Assembly (NCBI GenBank): GCA_964531715.1
Contig: CAZHEE010000010.1
Location: forward strand, 1-41,408
Length of the DNA stretch: 41,408 bases
From: UBA1664 sp964531715
GTDB taxonomy: Bacteria > Pseudomonadota > Alphaproteobacteria > Micavibrionales > UBA1664
Direction of reading: 5' to 3'
Both the position numbers and the translations under genes were made by a program. Positions 8,004 through 16,308 of the stretch are shown piece by piece. The notes under the pieces were generated by a model. It ran no database searches, was not told the DNA's origin, and worked only from the letters and a program-made list of their open reading frames with translations. Position 1 is the stretch's first letter. Every line of letters starts with the position of its first letter.

Positions 8004-9020
8004 TTAGTATGGATTATCCATTTTTCTTAATAATTCATCAATATTCTCAGGTGGCCATTGGTCAACCTGCATGCCGAGATAAAGCCCCATTTGTGTCAGA
8101 ACTTCCTTAATTTCATTCAAAGATTTCCGACCGAAATTCGGTGTACGAAGCATGTCATTCTCACTCTTCTGAACCAAATCACCGATATAAGTGATATTAT
8201 CATTTTTCAAGCAGTTCGCTGAACGCACAGAGAGTTCAAGCTCATCAACTTTCTTGAGGAGTGCAGGATTGAACGGAAGCTCATCCTCTTTTTCCTCGCG
8301 AACAGTTTCTTTCGGCTCTTCAAACGTGATGAAGACTTGCAATTGGTCTTGCATGATACGTGCGGCATAGGCAACAGCATCTTCGGGTGAAATCGCACCG
8401 TTTGTCTCAATTTTCAATGTCAGCTTGTCATAGTCCGTAATTTGACCGACACGCGCATTTTCAACATCGTAAGAGACTTTACGCACTGGCGAATACACAC
8501 TATCCACCGGTATAAGACCGACAGGCGCATCTTCAGGACGGTTCTGGTTCGCTGGACGGTAACCCTTACCCGTTGTCACCGTAAATTCCATATTCAATGT
8601 CGCGCCCTTATCCAAAGTGCACAAGATGAGGTCAGGGTTCATAATTTCAATATCTGCACCTGCCTCAATCATACCGGCAGTGACCTCACATGGCCCTTCG
8701 GCAGAAAGGCGCATTTTCTTTGGTCCTTCATTATGCATGGCAACCGCAATGGCTTTTACATTGAGAATGATGTTTGTGACATCCTCGCGAACACCATCAA
8801 TTGTTGAAAATTCATGAACAACACCATCAATTTGAATGGCAGAGACAGCCGCACCCTGCAATGACGACAGGAGAATACGGCGAAGCGCATTACCTAGCGT
8901 CAAGCCAAAGCCACGCTCCAAAGGTTCGACCACAACTGTTCCTGTCGTACGGGCATTAGCACCCGGCTTAACATCGACATTGTTTGGTTTAATGAGTTCT
9001 TGCCAGTTTTTTTGTATCAC
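8004..9020 (-). CDS. rpoA: DNA-directed RNA polymerase subunit alpha
   Basis: A 338-residue RNA polymerase alpha subunit. The N-terminal domain has VEPLERGFGLTLGNALRRIL, the assembly region contacting beta and beta'. The acidic linker EEPKETVREEKEDELP follows. The C-terminal domain begins near residue 255 with LLKKVDELELSVRSANCLKN and continues LRTPNFGRKSLNEIKEVL, which binds UP elements and activators. Length and motifs are normal. It sits between rpsK and rplQ with a 12-bp gap to rplQ. Confidence 0.98.
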   Translation of the reverse strand: MIQKNWQELIKPNNVDVKPGANARTTGTVVVEPLERGFGLTLGNALRRILLSSLQGAAVSAIQIDGVVHEFSTIDGVREDVTNIILNVKAIAVAMHNEGPKKMRLSAEGPCEVTAGMIEAGADIEIMNPDLILCTLDKGATLNMEFTVTTGKGYRPANQNRPEDAPVGLIPVDSVYSPVRKVSYDVENARVGQITDYDKLTLKIETNGAISPEDAVAYAARIMQDQLQVFITFEEPKETVREEKEDELPFNPALLKKVDELELSVRSANCLKNDNITYIGDLVQKSENDMLRTPNFGRKSLNEIKEVLTQMGLYLGMQVDQWPPENIDELLRKMDNPY

Positions 9021-9064
9021 TTTATTTCATTCCTCTTTTTTAAAAAATTAATCAATTCCAGCCC

Positions 9065-9084
9065 ATGCCTTTGAGGAAAGGCAT
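9065..9084. promoter_or_regulatory. Perfect hairpin between rpsK and rpoA
   Basis: ATGCCTTT and AAAGGCAT pair over a 4-base loop (8-bp perfect stem) in the 85-bp space between rpsK and rpoA. There is no T run directly behind the stem on the minus strand, so a full terminator is unlikely. It may be an RNA-stability or processing element. Role inferred only. Confidence 0.4.
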
Positions 9085-9105
9085 AAACACCCGATTATCT
9101 GGTTA

Positions 9106-9498
9106 TTATACGCGGCGACGTTTCCGTGGACGGCATCCATTATGTGGCACACCCGTCACATCCTTGATCGATGTAATGATGAAACCGATATTCTGTAACG
9201 CTCTTAACGCTGATTCACGACCTGAACCAGGCCCCTTAACGCGAACAGCGAGTTCTTTCATGCCATGTTCCTGGGCCTTGCGACCTGCATCCTCTGCCGC
9301 CATCTGTGCCGCGAAAGGTGTCGATTTCCGTGAGCCCTTAAAGCCCATTGTGCCGGATGTTGACCAGGCAATTGTGTTGCCTTGCGCATCCGTAATCGTC
9401 ACATGCGTATTATTAAATGTTGAATTTACAACAACAACGCCGGTTGTAATATTTTTCGAGGTGCGGCGCGTTACTTTTGCTCTTTGTGGTTTAGCCAT
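9106..9498 (-). CDS. rpsK: 30S ribosomal protein uS11
   Basis: A 130-residue ribosomal protein S11 of the 30S platform. Characteristic segments are GVVVVNSTFNNTHVTITDAQ, GTMGFKGSRKSTPFAAQMAAE, VRVKGPGSGRESALRAL and the C-terminal ITSIKDVTGVPHNGCRPRKR. Length is standard. It lies 16 bp after rpsM. Confidence 0.98.
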   Translation of the reverse strand: MAKPQRAKVTRRTSKNITTGVVVVNSTFNNTHVTITDAQGNTIAWSTSGTMGFKGSRKSTPFAAQMAAEDAGRKAQEHGMKELAVRVKGPGSGRESALRALQNIGFIITSIKDVTGVPHNGCRPRKRRRV

Positions 9499-9514
9499 AA
9501 TTCATCCGCCCTTT

Positions 9515-9898
9515 CTATTTCTTCTTACCGGCGATAGGCTTTGCAGGGCCTTTACGCGTACGGGCATTGTTTTTTGTGTTCTGACCGCGTGTGGGAAGGC
9601 CACGACGGTGACGCAAACCGCGATAGCATGCCATATCCAGCAGACGTTTGATTGCAATGGAAACATTACGACGCTTATCACCTTCAACTTCATAGTCACG
9701 GTCGATAACATCGCGGATTTTTGTTAACTGTTCTTCAGATAATTCATTAATGCGCGGATAATCATCGGCATTTTGAGCCTCATGACCAATCTTCGTCATA
9801 ATATCTTTTGCGGATGCGCGTCCGATGCCGTGAATATATGTCAGGGCGATATGCGCACGTTTGTTTGTGGGTAAGTTTACACCTGCAATACGAGCCAA
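9515..9898 (-). CDS. rpsM: 30S ribosomal protein uS13
   Basis: A 127-residue ribosomal protein S13 of the 30S head. It begins MARIAGVNLPTNKRAHIALT and has YIHGIGRASA in the helix-hairpin-helix, then CYRGLRHRRGLPTRGQNT and a basic tail. It is the first gene of this operon. In most alphaproteobacteria secY and adk precede it in one long cluster; here a promoter region and an unrelated gene lie upstream instead. Confidence 0.98.
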   Translation of the reverse strand: MARIAGVNLPTNKRAHIALTYIHGIGRASAKDIMTKIGHEAQNADDYPRINELSEEQLTKIRDVIDRDYEVEGDKRRNVSIAIKRLLDMACYRGLRHRRGLPTRGQNTKNNARTRKGPAKPIAGKKK

Positions 9899-10012
9899 AT
9901 TACTCTCCTTTTCGTTTCTAACGATTATATGTTCATCTCAAACCGAACCGTTATACCAGTTCGTACACCAACAAGGAGAAGATTTTAAAACCCATATCCA
10001 AATTGATAGCGC

Positions 10013-10041
10013 AACATATAAAGGTGGAATTCATAAGTCAA
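10013..10041 (-). promoter_or_regulatory. Predicted sigma-70 promoter of the rpsM-rplQ operon
   Basis: On the minus strand TTGACT (10041-10036) and TATGTT (10018-10013) are separated by 17 bases, close to the consensus. It lies about 115 bases upstream of the rpsM ATG, leaving a leader of roughly 105 nt. The leader contains a small hairpin (GAACTGGTATAACGGTTC) that could matter for autoregulation, but this is speculative. Confidence 0.6.
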
Positions 10042-10136
10042 GCCTTAAATAATATCTATTTTAAAGATTTTACACGGCATTGTGATTAAGATATTTTGTT
10101 TACAAACGCTTCTTAAAATTCAAAAGGTTATAACAC

Positions 10137-10559
10137 ATGTTTATATTTGATATTTTTAATCAGTTTCCAATTCAATTTCCTCTGTCGGAAACTTTAGCTT
10201 CAGCCGCCGCTGCCGCCGCCCTTGGTATATTATGGTATCATCCGAAAATATTGGGACAAAAATGGGTTGATGAACATCGCGAGACGAGAATTCTAAGACT
10301 TCCGATAATGGCTTATATAATCGGCGCATTTTTATGGGTTTTATCGGCGGCGGTTTATTCGTTCCTGACACATTTTCTGACACCGCCTACAATCGGTGCA
10401 TTATTGGGGTTATCAACTTTCATCTGGGTCGGATTTATCCTGCCATCCTCCATGATAAACGGTTTTTATTGTAAGCAGAAGTTAATGACAACCGCGGTTG
10501 ACAGCTCTTATTATCTTGCAGGGCTTTACCTCTTTGCCGTTGTCCATTGGTTGATATAA
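10137..10559 (+). CDS. DUF1761-like four-TM membrane protein
   Basis: A 140-residue integral membrane protein with about four hydrophobic helices. Residues 27-38 (AAALGILWYHPKILGQKW) match the typical opening of DUF1761 proteins, in which a GfvWYsPxlfGkxW motif follows the first helix. A later FIWVGFILPSSM is the matching third-helix motif. Function is unknown for the family. It is a single gene facing dnaN, with no close partner; about 100 bp of gene-free sequence separates them. Confidence 0.65.
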   Translation: MFIFDIFNQFPIQFPLSETLASAAAAAALGILWYHPKILGQKWVDEHRETRILRLPIMAYIIGAFLWVLSAAVYSFLTHFLTPPTIGALLGLSTFIWVGFILPSSMINGFYCKQKLMTTAVDSSYYLAGLYLFAVVHWLI

Positions 10560-10658
10560 AGAGTTTTCTTTACCCGTCATTACACGGCTCAACAGTGTCA
10601 TCCAAAAAAATAATGTATCGGGGTATTGGAGCCTTCGGAGTTTATTTAAGCTTTAAAA

Positions 10659-11777
10659 TCAAACTCTCAATGGCATAAGCACATAAAGCGAGGACATGTC
10701 TTCGGTATCTTGTAAGATTGTCGGGCCACCGGCATCAGCCAAGGTCATGCGGCAACGGTCGCTGTCAATCAAGTTTGTGATATCCAGCAAGTAACGTGAG
10801 TTAAACCCTATTTCTAATGCAGTATTGTCATTTGAAATCTCAATATCCTCGGTCGCAGAGCCTGAATCAGGGCTTTGCGCGCTTAATGTCATGGTTGTGC
10901 CGTCAATCGCCAGTTTCACCGCGCGGGTTTTCTCATTCGAGATTGTGGAGACACGGTCAATCGCGCCTTTAAAGATTTTGGGGTTCACTTCGACAATTTT
11001 GTCATTCCCTTGCGGGATAACCTTTTGATAATCAGGGAAAGTCCCGTCAATCAATTTCGATGTCATAACGATATGGTCGAAAGAAAAACGGATTTTATTG
11101 TCTGACAATTCAATTGTGATTGGTGCCGCGGCCTCCTCTGCCAATTTGCGGATTTCGGCAACCGCCTTACGCGGGATTATGACGCCTGGCATGCCTGACG
11201 CACCCTCGGGCAAAGGCAGCTCATGTTGAGCCAGCCTGTGACCGTCCGTTGCAACCGTTCTTAAAACCGCCACGCCATTCGCGTCTGCCGCATGGAAATA
11301 AGCCCCGTTCAAATAATATCGTGTTTCGTCATTCGACATGGCAAAACGTGTTTTATCAACAAGATCACGCAAATCATTTGCCGCAAGTTCAAATTTTGCA
11401 TCCAACTCCCCTGTACCAAGCTCAGGGAAATCAGTCACAGGCAGGCAGGACAGCTTGAATTTCGAACGCCCGGCCGTTACTGTCATCATCGCGCCGCCCG
11501 GCTCCAACGCTAATTCGACTTTTGCATCATCGCCAAGCTTGCGGACAATATCGTTCAGCATATGGGCAGGCACAGTTGTCGAGCCCTCGGCCTCAACCCC
11601 AGCGGCAACAGATTCATTGATTTCCAGCTCCATATCTGTCGCGGTCAAAGTGAGCATCCCGTCATGCGCATCAAGGCGAACATTGGATAAAATCGGAATT
11701 GTATTGCGTCGCTCAACAACCGATTGCACGTGCCCCATGGCCCGCATCAAATCATCACGATCAATATTCAATTTCAT
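10659..11777 (-). CDS. dnaN: DNA polymerase III sliding clamp (beta)
   Basis: A 372-residue beta clamp that tethers DNA polymerase III to DNA. It has the three tandem domains of the clamp fold. Marks are the start MKLNIDRDDLMRAMGHVQSV, ERRNTIPILSNVRLDA in domain 1, the central TRYYLNGAYFH and VATDGHRLA, and the C-terminal end LYVLMPLRV, part of the hydrophobic pocket region. Length is normal. In many alphaproteobacteria dnaN is near dnaA and recF; here neither is visible, and it stands between rpmG and a DUF1761 gene. Confidence 0.97.
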   Translation of the reverse strand: MKLNIDRDDLMRAMGHVQSVVERRNTIPILSNVRLDAHDGMLTLTATDMELEINESVAAGVEAEGSTTVPAHMLNDIVRKLGDDAKVELALEPGGAMMTVTAGRSKFKLSCLPVTDFPELGTGELDAKFELAANDLRDLVDKTRFAMSNDETRYYLNGAYFHAADANGVAVLRTVATDGHRLAQHELPLPEGASGMPGVIIPRKAVAEIRKLAEEAAAPITIELSDNKIRFSFDHIVMTSKLIDGTFPDYQKVIPQGNDKIVEVNPKIFKGAIDRVSTISNEKTRAVKLAIDGTTMTLSAQSPDSGSATEDIEISNDNTALEIGFNSRYLLDITNLIDSDRCRMTLADAGGPTILQDTEDMSSLYVLMPLRV

Positions 11778-11890
11778 GTTATTTTATCCTTATCTTGAAG
11801 CTTGCGCATTTATTCCTGATTTGACTTTAACCACTCAAATTTTTTCGTCAAGCGTGCGGTGAAGCCTATCAACCGTTTTAAACAAAGAAA

Positions 11891-11916
11891 AACCCCTCAT
11901 CGTCATGACAGGGGTT
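11891..11916 (-). terminator. Intrinsic terminator after rpmG
   Basis: AACCCCT and AGGGGTT form a 7-bp stem with a 12-base loop, followed on the minus strand by TTTTTCTTT. It lies 27 bp beyond the rpmG stop and separates rpmG from dnaN. Confidence 0.8.
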
Positions 11917-11943
11917 CAAATCTTTATTCTTAAGTATCAAAAA

Positions 11944-12114
11944 CTATGACTTGATTTTATCTTCTTTAAATTCAACATGTTTTTTCACTACAGGGTCATA
12001 TTTACGCTGAACAAGTTTTTCAGTCAGATTTTTTGTTCTGCGTGTGTAATAGCAATAGCCTGTACCCGCAGTGGACACAAGTTTCACTTTCTGATTTGGA
12101 CCTTTTTTAGCCAT
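11944..12114 (-). CDS. rpmG: 50S ribosomal protein bL33
   Basis: A 56-residue protein, easy to miss because of its size. It reads MAKKGPNQKVKLVSTAGTGY, then CYYTRRTKNLTEKLVQRKYD and PVVKKHVEFKEDKIKS. This is the classic bL33 sequence (VKLVSTAGTGxFYxTxKNxR....KYDPxxRKHVxFKExKIK). It is the form lacking the two zinc-binding CxxC pairs. Its own promoter and terminator are both visible, so it is a single-gene unit. Confidence 0.97.
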   Translation of the reverse strand: MAKKGPNQKVKLVSTAGTGYCYYTRRTKNLTEKLVQRKYDPVVKKHVEFKEDKIKS

Positions 12115-12148
12115 GATTGAAATCCTTTATATAAAATTTAATAAATGC

Positions 12149-12176
12149 GTTATACTGGTTAGAGCCATGAAGTCAA
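12149..12176 (-). promoter_or_regulatory. Predicted promoter of rpmG
   Basis: TTGACT (12176-12171) and TATAAC (12154-12149) are 16 bases apart on the minus strand. The promoter lies just downstream of the pheT stop and about 40 bases before the rpmG start. AAAGGA precedes the start codon as a ribosome site. Confidence 0.65.
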
Positions 12177-12187
12177 GGAATTTCTAA

Positions 12188-14599
12188 TCATCCTCGCAAT
12201 TCTGCCCCTGTTTTACTTTTCACTTGCGCGATGATTGACTGGGCCAGCTCCTCAATATGTTTGTCGGTCAGGGTTTTATCCTGAGGTATAAATAGCGTTG
12301 AAACAGCCACGGATTTTTTCCCCTCCGCGACGCCTTGCCCTTGATAAATATCAAAAATCGAGGCCTCGCTAAGCATGTCGCCGGCGCCTTTTTTGACAGC
12401 TGACAAGATGGCTTCGCCGCTGATATCTTCATCAACAATAAAGGCGAAATCACGCTTTACAGGTTGATAAGCGCTGAGCTTTAGCGGTTTCTTTACATTT
12501 TGTTTTTTGGCCGGCGGAATATTATCAAGATAAACCTCGAACCCGACCACAGGCGCATCAACATCCATTGTCTCAAGAATGGCAGGGTGAATTTCCCCGA
12601 AAGTTGCAAGCATGTTTTTACCAAGCCTGAAACTGGCCGAGCGCCCCGGATGGTACCAAGATGGTGCGCCGGCAGAATCTATTTGAGGGTTTAATGTCGG
12701 ATTAATTGCCTGAATGGCGGCAAGTGTGTCTGCCTTCACATCATAGACATCGACGTTACGGCCTGCATCACCGTTTGACCAGTGCTTATCATGCGCAACA
12801 TTATGACGCACCCCTGCGGCCATCATCGCCTGATCATCAGGGTCAACACCGTGAAAGACAGGACCTATCTCAAACAAGGCGGCATTGCCGTATCCTCTGT
12901 CTGCATTGCGACCGGCGGCGGCAAGCAAATTCGGTAATATAGAGGGGCGCATCGTCCCGAGCTCAACCGAAAGCGGATTGGTGAGCTTAAGCGCAGGCTT
13001 GACCTTGCCATCGGTAAAAACCTCGGCCATATCATGCGCCATAAATGACCATGTGATACATTCCTGCAAACCCTGCATTGCTAAGGCTCTGCCCGCTTTC
13101 ATGCGATTTTCATGGGTTTTTGAGAGAGCGGACTCAGTCAAAGGCTTCTCACGTGTAACGGGTACGGCTTCAATTTTATCATAGCCATAGACGCGGATAA
13201 TTTCTTCAACCAAATCGGCAACCCCTTGAATATCACCGCGCCATGAGGGTGGGCTGACATCATAAGGCGTATGGCTGCCGTCAATCTCAAAACCGAGCGA
13301 ACCAAGGATATAGAGTTGTTCTTGCTCATAAATCTTCACCCCAGTCATTTTTTGAGTAAGTGCCGTATTGAATACATAAGTCCGTTGCCAGTTTATAGGG
13401 TGACCTGCTTCAAAAACTTCGCTTGCCTCCCCACCGCAGATATCCAAAATCATTTCCGTTGCCAAATCCAACGCCTGAGGGAGGAATGCAGGGTCAACCC
13501 CGCGCTCAAAGCGGTATCGCGCGTCCGAGATAATCTGATGCGCGCGACCTGTCACAGCCGTTACAGTCGGGTCGAAATAGGCGCATTCAAGGATGATATC
13601 AGTTGTGTCCGCCTCCACGGCTGTAGATGTGCCCCCTATAATACCGCCAAGCCCGATGGCACCGCTATCATCCGCAATAATCGTCTCACCACCTTTAAGT
13701 GTATAGGTTTTGTCATTCAAGGCAGGGATGACTTCGCCGCCTGTGGCGGTCTGAACACGGATATCGCCTTTTAGCCGCGCCGCATCATAAACATGGAGAG
13801 GGCGCGCTATGCCGATGGTGAAAAAATTCGTGATATCGACCAAAGCGGAAATCGGGCGCAAGCCGACAGCTTTCAATCGCGCTTTCAGCCAGTCCGGGCT
13901 TTCGCCGTTTTTCACGCCTTTAATATGGCGGCTCATGAAATGGGGGCAGGCTTCCCTTGCCTCAAGATGGACAGTGACAGGGCTTTGATGCGTTTCCTCT
14001 ATCGCCTTTGCTTCAGGTATGATGAATTGCCCACAACCGCCGGCGGATAAATCGCGTGCGATCCCAAGGATTCCGGCGCAGTCGGCACGGTCAGGCGTCA
14101 AACCGATTTCAATTATCACATCATTCAACCCATCAAAAATATCCGTAATCGGTGTGCCGATAGCATGGGCTTCGTCTAAGTCAATAATTCCGTCATGTTC
14201 ATCGGACAGGCTCATCTCCCTCTCGGAAACAAGCATGCCGTAGGAGTCTTCACCGCGAATTTTGCCTTTCTCAAGTGTGACATCCAAACCAGGAATATAG
14301 GAGCCGACAGGCGCGAAAATACCCGTCATGCCTGTGCGTGCATTGGGCGCACCGCAGACCACCTGAACCACGCCATCCTCGGTTTCAACCTGACAGACTT
14401 TCAGGCGGTCAGCATTCGGATGTTGCACAGCTGATTTCACCTTCGCAACCTTGAACGGCGCATAAAGCTCGGCCTTGTTTTGAACATCATCCACTTCAAG
14501 CCCCAGCGCAGTGAGTTTTGCAACAATATCTGAAACTGAGCAATGTGACGGCGCGTCCAAATCCAGATAATCTTTTAACCATTTTAATGTGAGTTTCAT
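12188..14599 (-). CDS. pheT: Phenylalanyl-tRNA synthetase beta subunit
   Basis: An 803-residue beta subunit of PheRS, the non-catalytic partner that binds tRNA and edits. Domains in order are an N-terminal tRNA-binding (EMAP-like) domain with VKSAVQHPNADRLKVCQVET and VVCGAPNAR, the B3/4 editing domain, a B5 domain, and a synthetase-like core with AGRNADRGYGNAALFEIGPV. A C-terminal ferredoxin-fold anticodon-binding domain follows (SAYQPVKRDFAFIVDEDIS). The start at 14599 (MKLTLKWLKDYL) is the usual N-terminus and has an AAAGG site; the frame stays open upstream to 14650 without support. A palindromic repeat separates it from pheS. Confidence 0.97.
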   Translation of the reverse strand: MKLTLKWLKDYLDLDAPSHCSVSDIVAKLTALGLEVDDVQNKAELYAPFKVAKVKSAVQHPNADRLKVCQVETEDGVVQVVCGAPNARTGMTGIFAPVGSYIPGLDVTLEKGKIRGEDSYGMLVSEREMSLSDEHDGIIDLDEAHAIGTPITDIFDGLNDVIIEIGLTPDRADCAGILGIARDLSAGGCGQFIIPEAKAIEETHQSPVTVHLEAREACPHFMSRHIKGVKNGESPDWLKARLKAVGLRPISALVDITNFFTIGIARPLHVYDAARLKGDIRVQTATGGEVIPALNDKTYTLKGGETIIADDSGAIGLGGIIGGTSTAVEADTTDIILECAYFDPTVTAVTGRAHQIISDARYRFERGVDPAFLPQALDLATEMILDICGGEASEVFEAGHPINWQRTYVFNTALTQKMTGVKIYEQEQLYILGSLGFEIDGSHTPYDVSPPSWRGDIQGVADLVEEIIRVYGYDKIEAVPVTREKPLTESALSKTHENRMKAGRALAMQGLQECITWSFMAHDMAEVFTDGKVKPALKLTNPLSVELGTMRPSILPNLLAAAGRNADRGYGNAALFEIGPVFHGVDPDDQAMMAAGVRHNVAHDKHWSNGDAGRNVDVYDVKADTLAAIQAINPTLNPQIDSAGAPSWYHPGRSASFRLGKNMLATFGEIHPAILETMDVDAPVVGFEVYLDNIPPAKKQNVKKPLKLSAYQPVKRDFAFIVDEDISGEAILSAVKKGAGDMLSEASIFDIYQGQGVAEGKKSVAVSTLFIPQDKTLTDKHIEELAQSIIAQVKSKTGAELRG

Positions 14600-14623
14600 A
14601 CTTCCATGCCTTTTATTTTCTTT

Positions 14624-14717
14624 CATCATTACACGTTTTTGCGTAAGCAAAATACGTGTAAACCAGTTCTATATCTTCTGGATTGCACGTATTCATTTCA
14701 TGAAACGTGCAATGACG
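14624..14717. repeat. Palindromic dispersed element between pheS and pheT
   Basis: A 94-bp imperfect inverted repeat. Its ends are CATCATTACACG and CGTGCAATGACG (complementary at 10 of 12 positions). The inner arms CGTGTAAACCAG and CTGGATTGCACG pair at 10 of 12. Each half also folds by itself: 14629-14661 around a GTAA loop, and 14682-14713 with ATTGCACGT/ACGTGCAAT. On the minus strand it opens CGTCATTGCACG and has CGTGCAATCCAGAAG in the middle. That resembles the widespread GTCATTGC...GCAATCCAGAA repeats of proteobacteria. It would be transcribed inside the pheST mRNA. Confidence 0.65.
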
Positions 14718-14730
14718 ATTATTTAATTTA

Positions 14731-15813
14731 CTAACTTCCCGTGGCTAAATTCGGTTGATTCATCGGGTCATGCCCGTAATAAGCGTTCCAGCGCGTGTCC
14801 CCTTCATAAAAGCTTCGCACATCCGTGATACCGTATTTGAGCATCGCCATGCGCTCCAGTCCCATACCAAAGGCAAAGCCCTGATACTCCTCAGGGTCAA
14901 TCCCTACATTTTTCAACACATTCGGGTGAACCATGCCGCATCCCCCGATTTCAAGCCAATCATCGCCACCGCCGATTTTGATTTCCTCACGGGTTTTTGT
15001 GCATCCGATATCAACTTCCGCAGAGGGCTCTGTAAAAGGGAAGAATGACGGGCGGAAGCGAATGGGCAAGTCATCAACATCAAAAAATTTCTCACTGAAA
15101 GTCTTCATAATGCCTTTGAGATGACCCATATGAGTCGTTTTATCAATCATTAACCCCTCAATTTGATGGAACATTGCGCTATGCGTTGTGTCCATAGCCT
15201 CGGCACGATAAACACGCCCCATCACAATTTTGCGGATGGGTGCGCCCTGTTCCATCATCGCGCGGATTTGACAGGTCGAGGTATGGGTGCGGAGGAGGCG
15301 TTTAGCCTCATCGCCTTGCTTACCTTCAACATCAGGCAAAAAGAAAGTATCCTGCATCTCCCGCGCAGGGTGTTTGGGTGGGAAGTTCAACGCCGTGAAA
15401 TTATGGAAGTCATCCTCAATATCCGGCCCATCATGAATGGAAAAACCCATATCGGCGAAAATCGCAATCATTTCATCCATTGTTTGTGTGATAGGGTGAA
15501 TAGTGCCTTTGCGCGTGAGCCGTGGCGAGAGTGTCATATCCAACGTTTCATTGGCAAGGCGGGCTTTCATCGCCTCTGCCTGTAAAGTCGACTTACGCGC
15601 CTCAAGACTTGCCATCACTTCGTTTTTCAGCTCATTAAAAATTGCGGCTTGAGTCTTTCTCTCCTCAGGCTCAAACGTGCCAAGGCTTTTCATCAGCTCG
15701 GTAATTTTACCTTTTTTCCCGAGGGCATAGACGCGCACCTCGTCCAGCGCGGCGAGGTCAGGCGCATCCTTTATTTTTTGCATTATTTCAGATTTTAAAT
15801 CTGCAGCCTTCAT
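14731..15813 (-). CDS. pheS: Phenylalanyl-tRNA synthetase alpha subunit
   Basis: A 360-residue catalytic alpha subunit of PheRS, a class II synthetase. An N-terminal coiled-coil (about 1-90) contains ALGKKGKITELMKSLG. The core has motif 2 (HTSTCQIRAM, GRVYRAEAMDTTHSAMFHQIEG) and motif 3 (GFAFGMGLERMAMLKYGI). RFRPSFFPFTEPSAEVDI contributes to the Phe pocket. I prefer the start at 15813 over the one ten codons upstream because AAAGGATATAGGA directly precedes it. It is followed by pheT after 131 bp containing the repeat. Confidence 0.97.
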   Translation of the reverse strand: MKAADLKSEIMQKIKDAPDLAALDEVRVYALGKKGKITELMKSLGTFEPEERKTQAAIFNELKNEVMASLEARKSTLQAEAMKARLANETLDMTLSPRLTRKGTIHPITQTMDEMIAIFADMGFSIHDGPDIEDDFHNFTALNFPPKHPAREMQDTFFLPDVEGKQGDEAKRLLRTHTSTCQIRAMMEQGAPIRKIVMGRVYRAEAMDTTHSAMFHQIEGLMIDKTTHMGHLKGIMKTFSEKFFDVDDLPIRFRPSFFPFTEPSAEVDIGCTKTREEIKIGGGDDWLEIGGCGMVHPNVLKNVGIDPEEYQGFAFGMGLERMAMLKYGITDVRSFYEGDTRWNAYYGHDPMNQPNLATGS

Positions 15814-15970
15814 TCCTATATCCTTTATGTCAGAAACAAGCATTTAACAATAAAAACAGGTGCAAATAAAGGGGAAAGCATGAAAATCTTGTGTGAAAGT
15901 GAAATGGATGCTTGAAACCGTACTATTTCAAGACAATATTAATAGAAACAAAAACCAAGGAATAATAAAA

Positions 15971-16288
15971 ATGACAGATCAAGTATCCGATGAGAGTTTT
16001 GAAAATGACGTTTTGAAATCAGGTGAGCCTGTTATTGTCGATTTTTGGGCGGAATGGTGCGGCCCGTGTAAGGCTCTGTCCCCTTTGATTGACGAACTTG
16101 CGCAAGATATGCAAGGCAAGGTCAAAATCGTAAAGATGAATATTGATGAGAACCCGCATACACCGACAAAATATGGCGTGCGCGGCATTCCGACATTAAT
16201 GGTCTTCAAAGGTGGCGAAGTGACCGAAACAAAGGTCGGCGGTATGTCAAAGGGCGACTTACAAAACTGGGCTTCAAAAGCGGTTTAG
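15971..16288 (+). CDS. trxA: Thioredoxin
   Basis: A 105-residue cytoplasmic thioredoxin, the general disulfide reductant. The active site is FWAEWCGPCKALSP (Cys 30 and 33). The cis-proline is in GVRGIPTLMVFKGGE, and FDNxW-type ends are replaced by GDLQNWASKAV. The start at 15971 follows AAGGAA; an open frame upstream to 15893 adds no homologous sequence. It is a single gene, divergent from pheS and convergent with topA. Confidence 0.96.
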   Translation: MTDQVSDESFENDVLKSGEPVIVDFWAEWCGPCKALSPLIDELAQDMQGKVKIVKMNIDENPHTPTKYGVRGIPTLMVFKGGEVTETKVGGMSKGDLQNWASKAV

Positions 16289-16308
16289 GTTTTTATCGCA
16301 CATAAACA

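Noticed and set aside
9861..10052. Short plus-strand open frame across the rpsM start and leader
   Set aside because: It overlaps rpsM and its promoter antisense, has no ribosome site and no recognisable protein.
10156..10383. Minus-strand open frame inside the DUF1761 gene
   Set aside because: Shadow of the plus-strand gene, which has the hydrophobic pattern of a real membrane protein.
15844..15970. Promoter for trxA
   Set aside because: A TTGAAA-17-AATATT match is too weak and AT-rich sequence makes it likely by chance.
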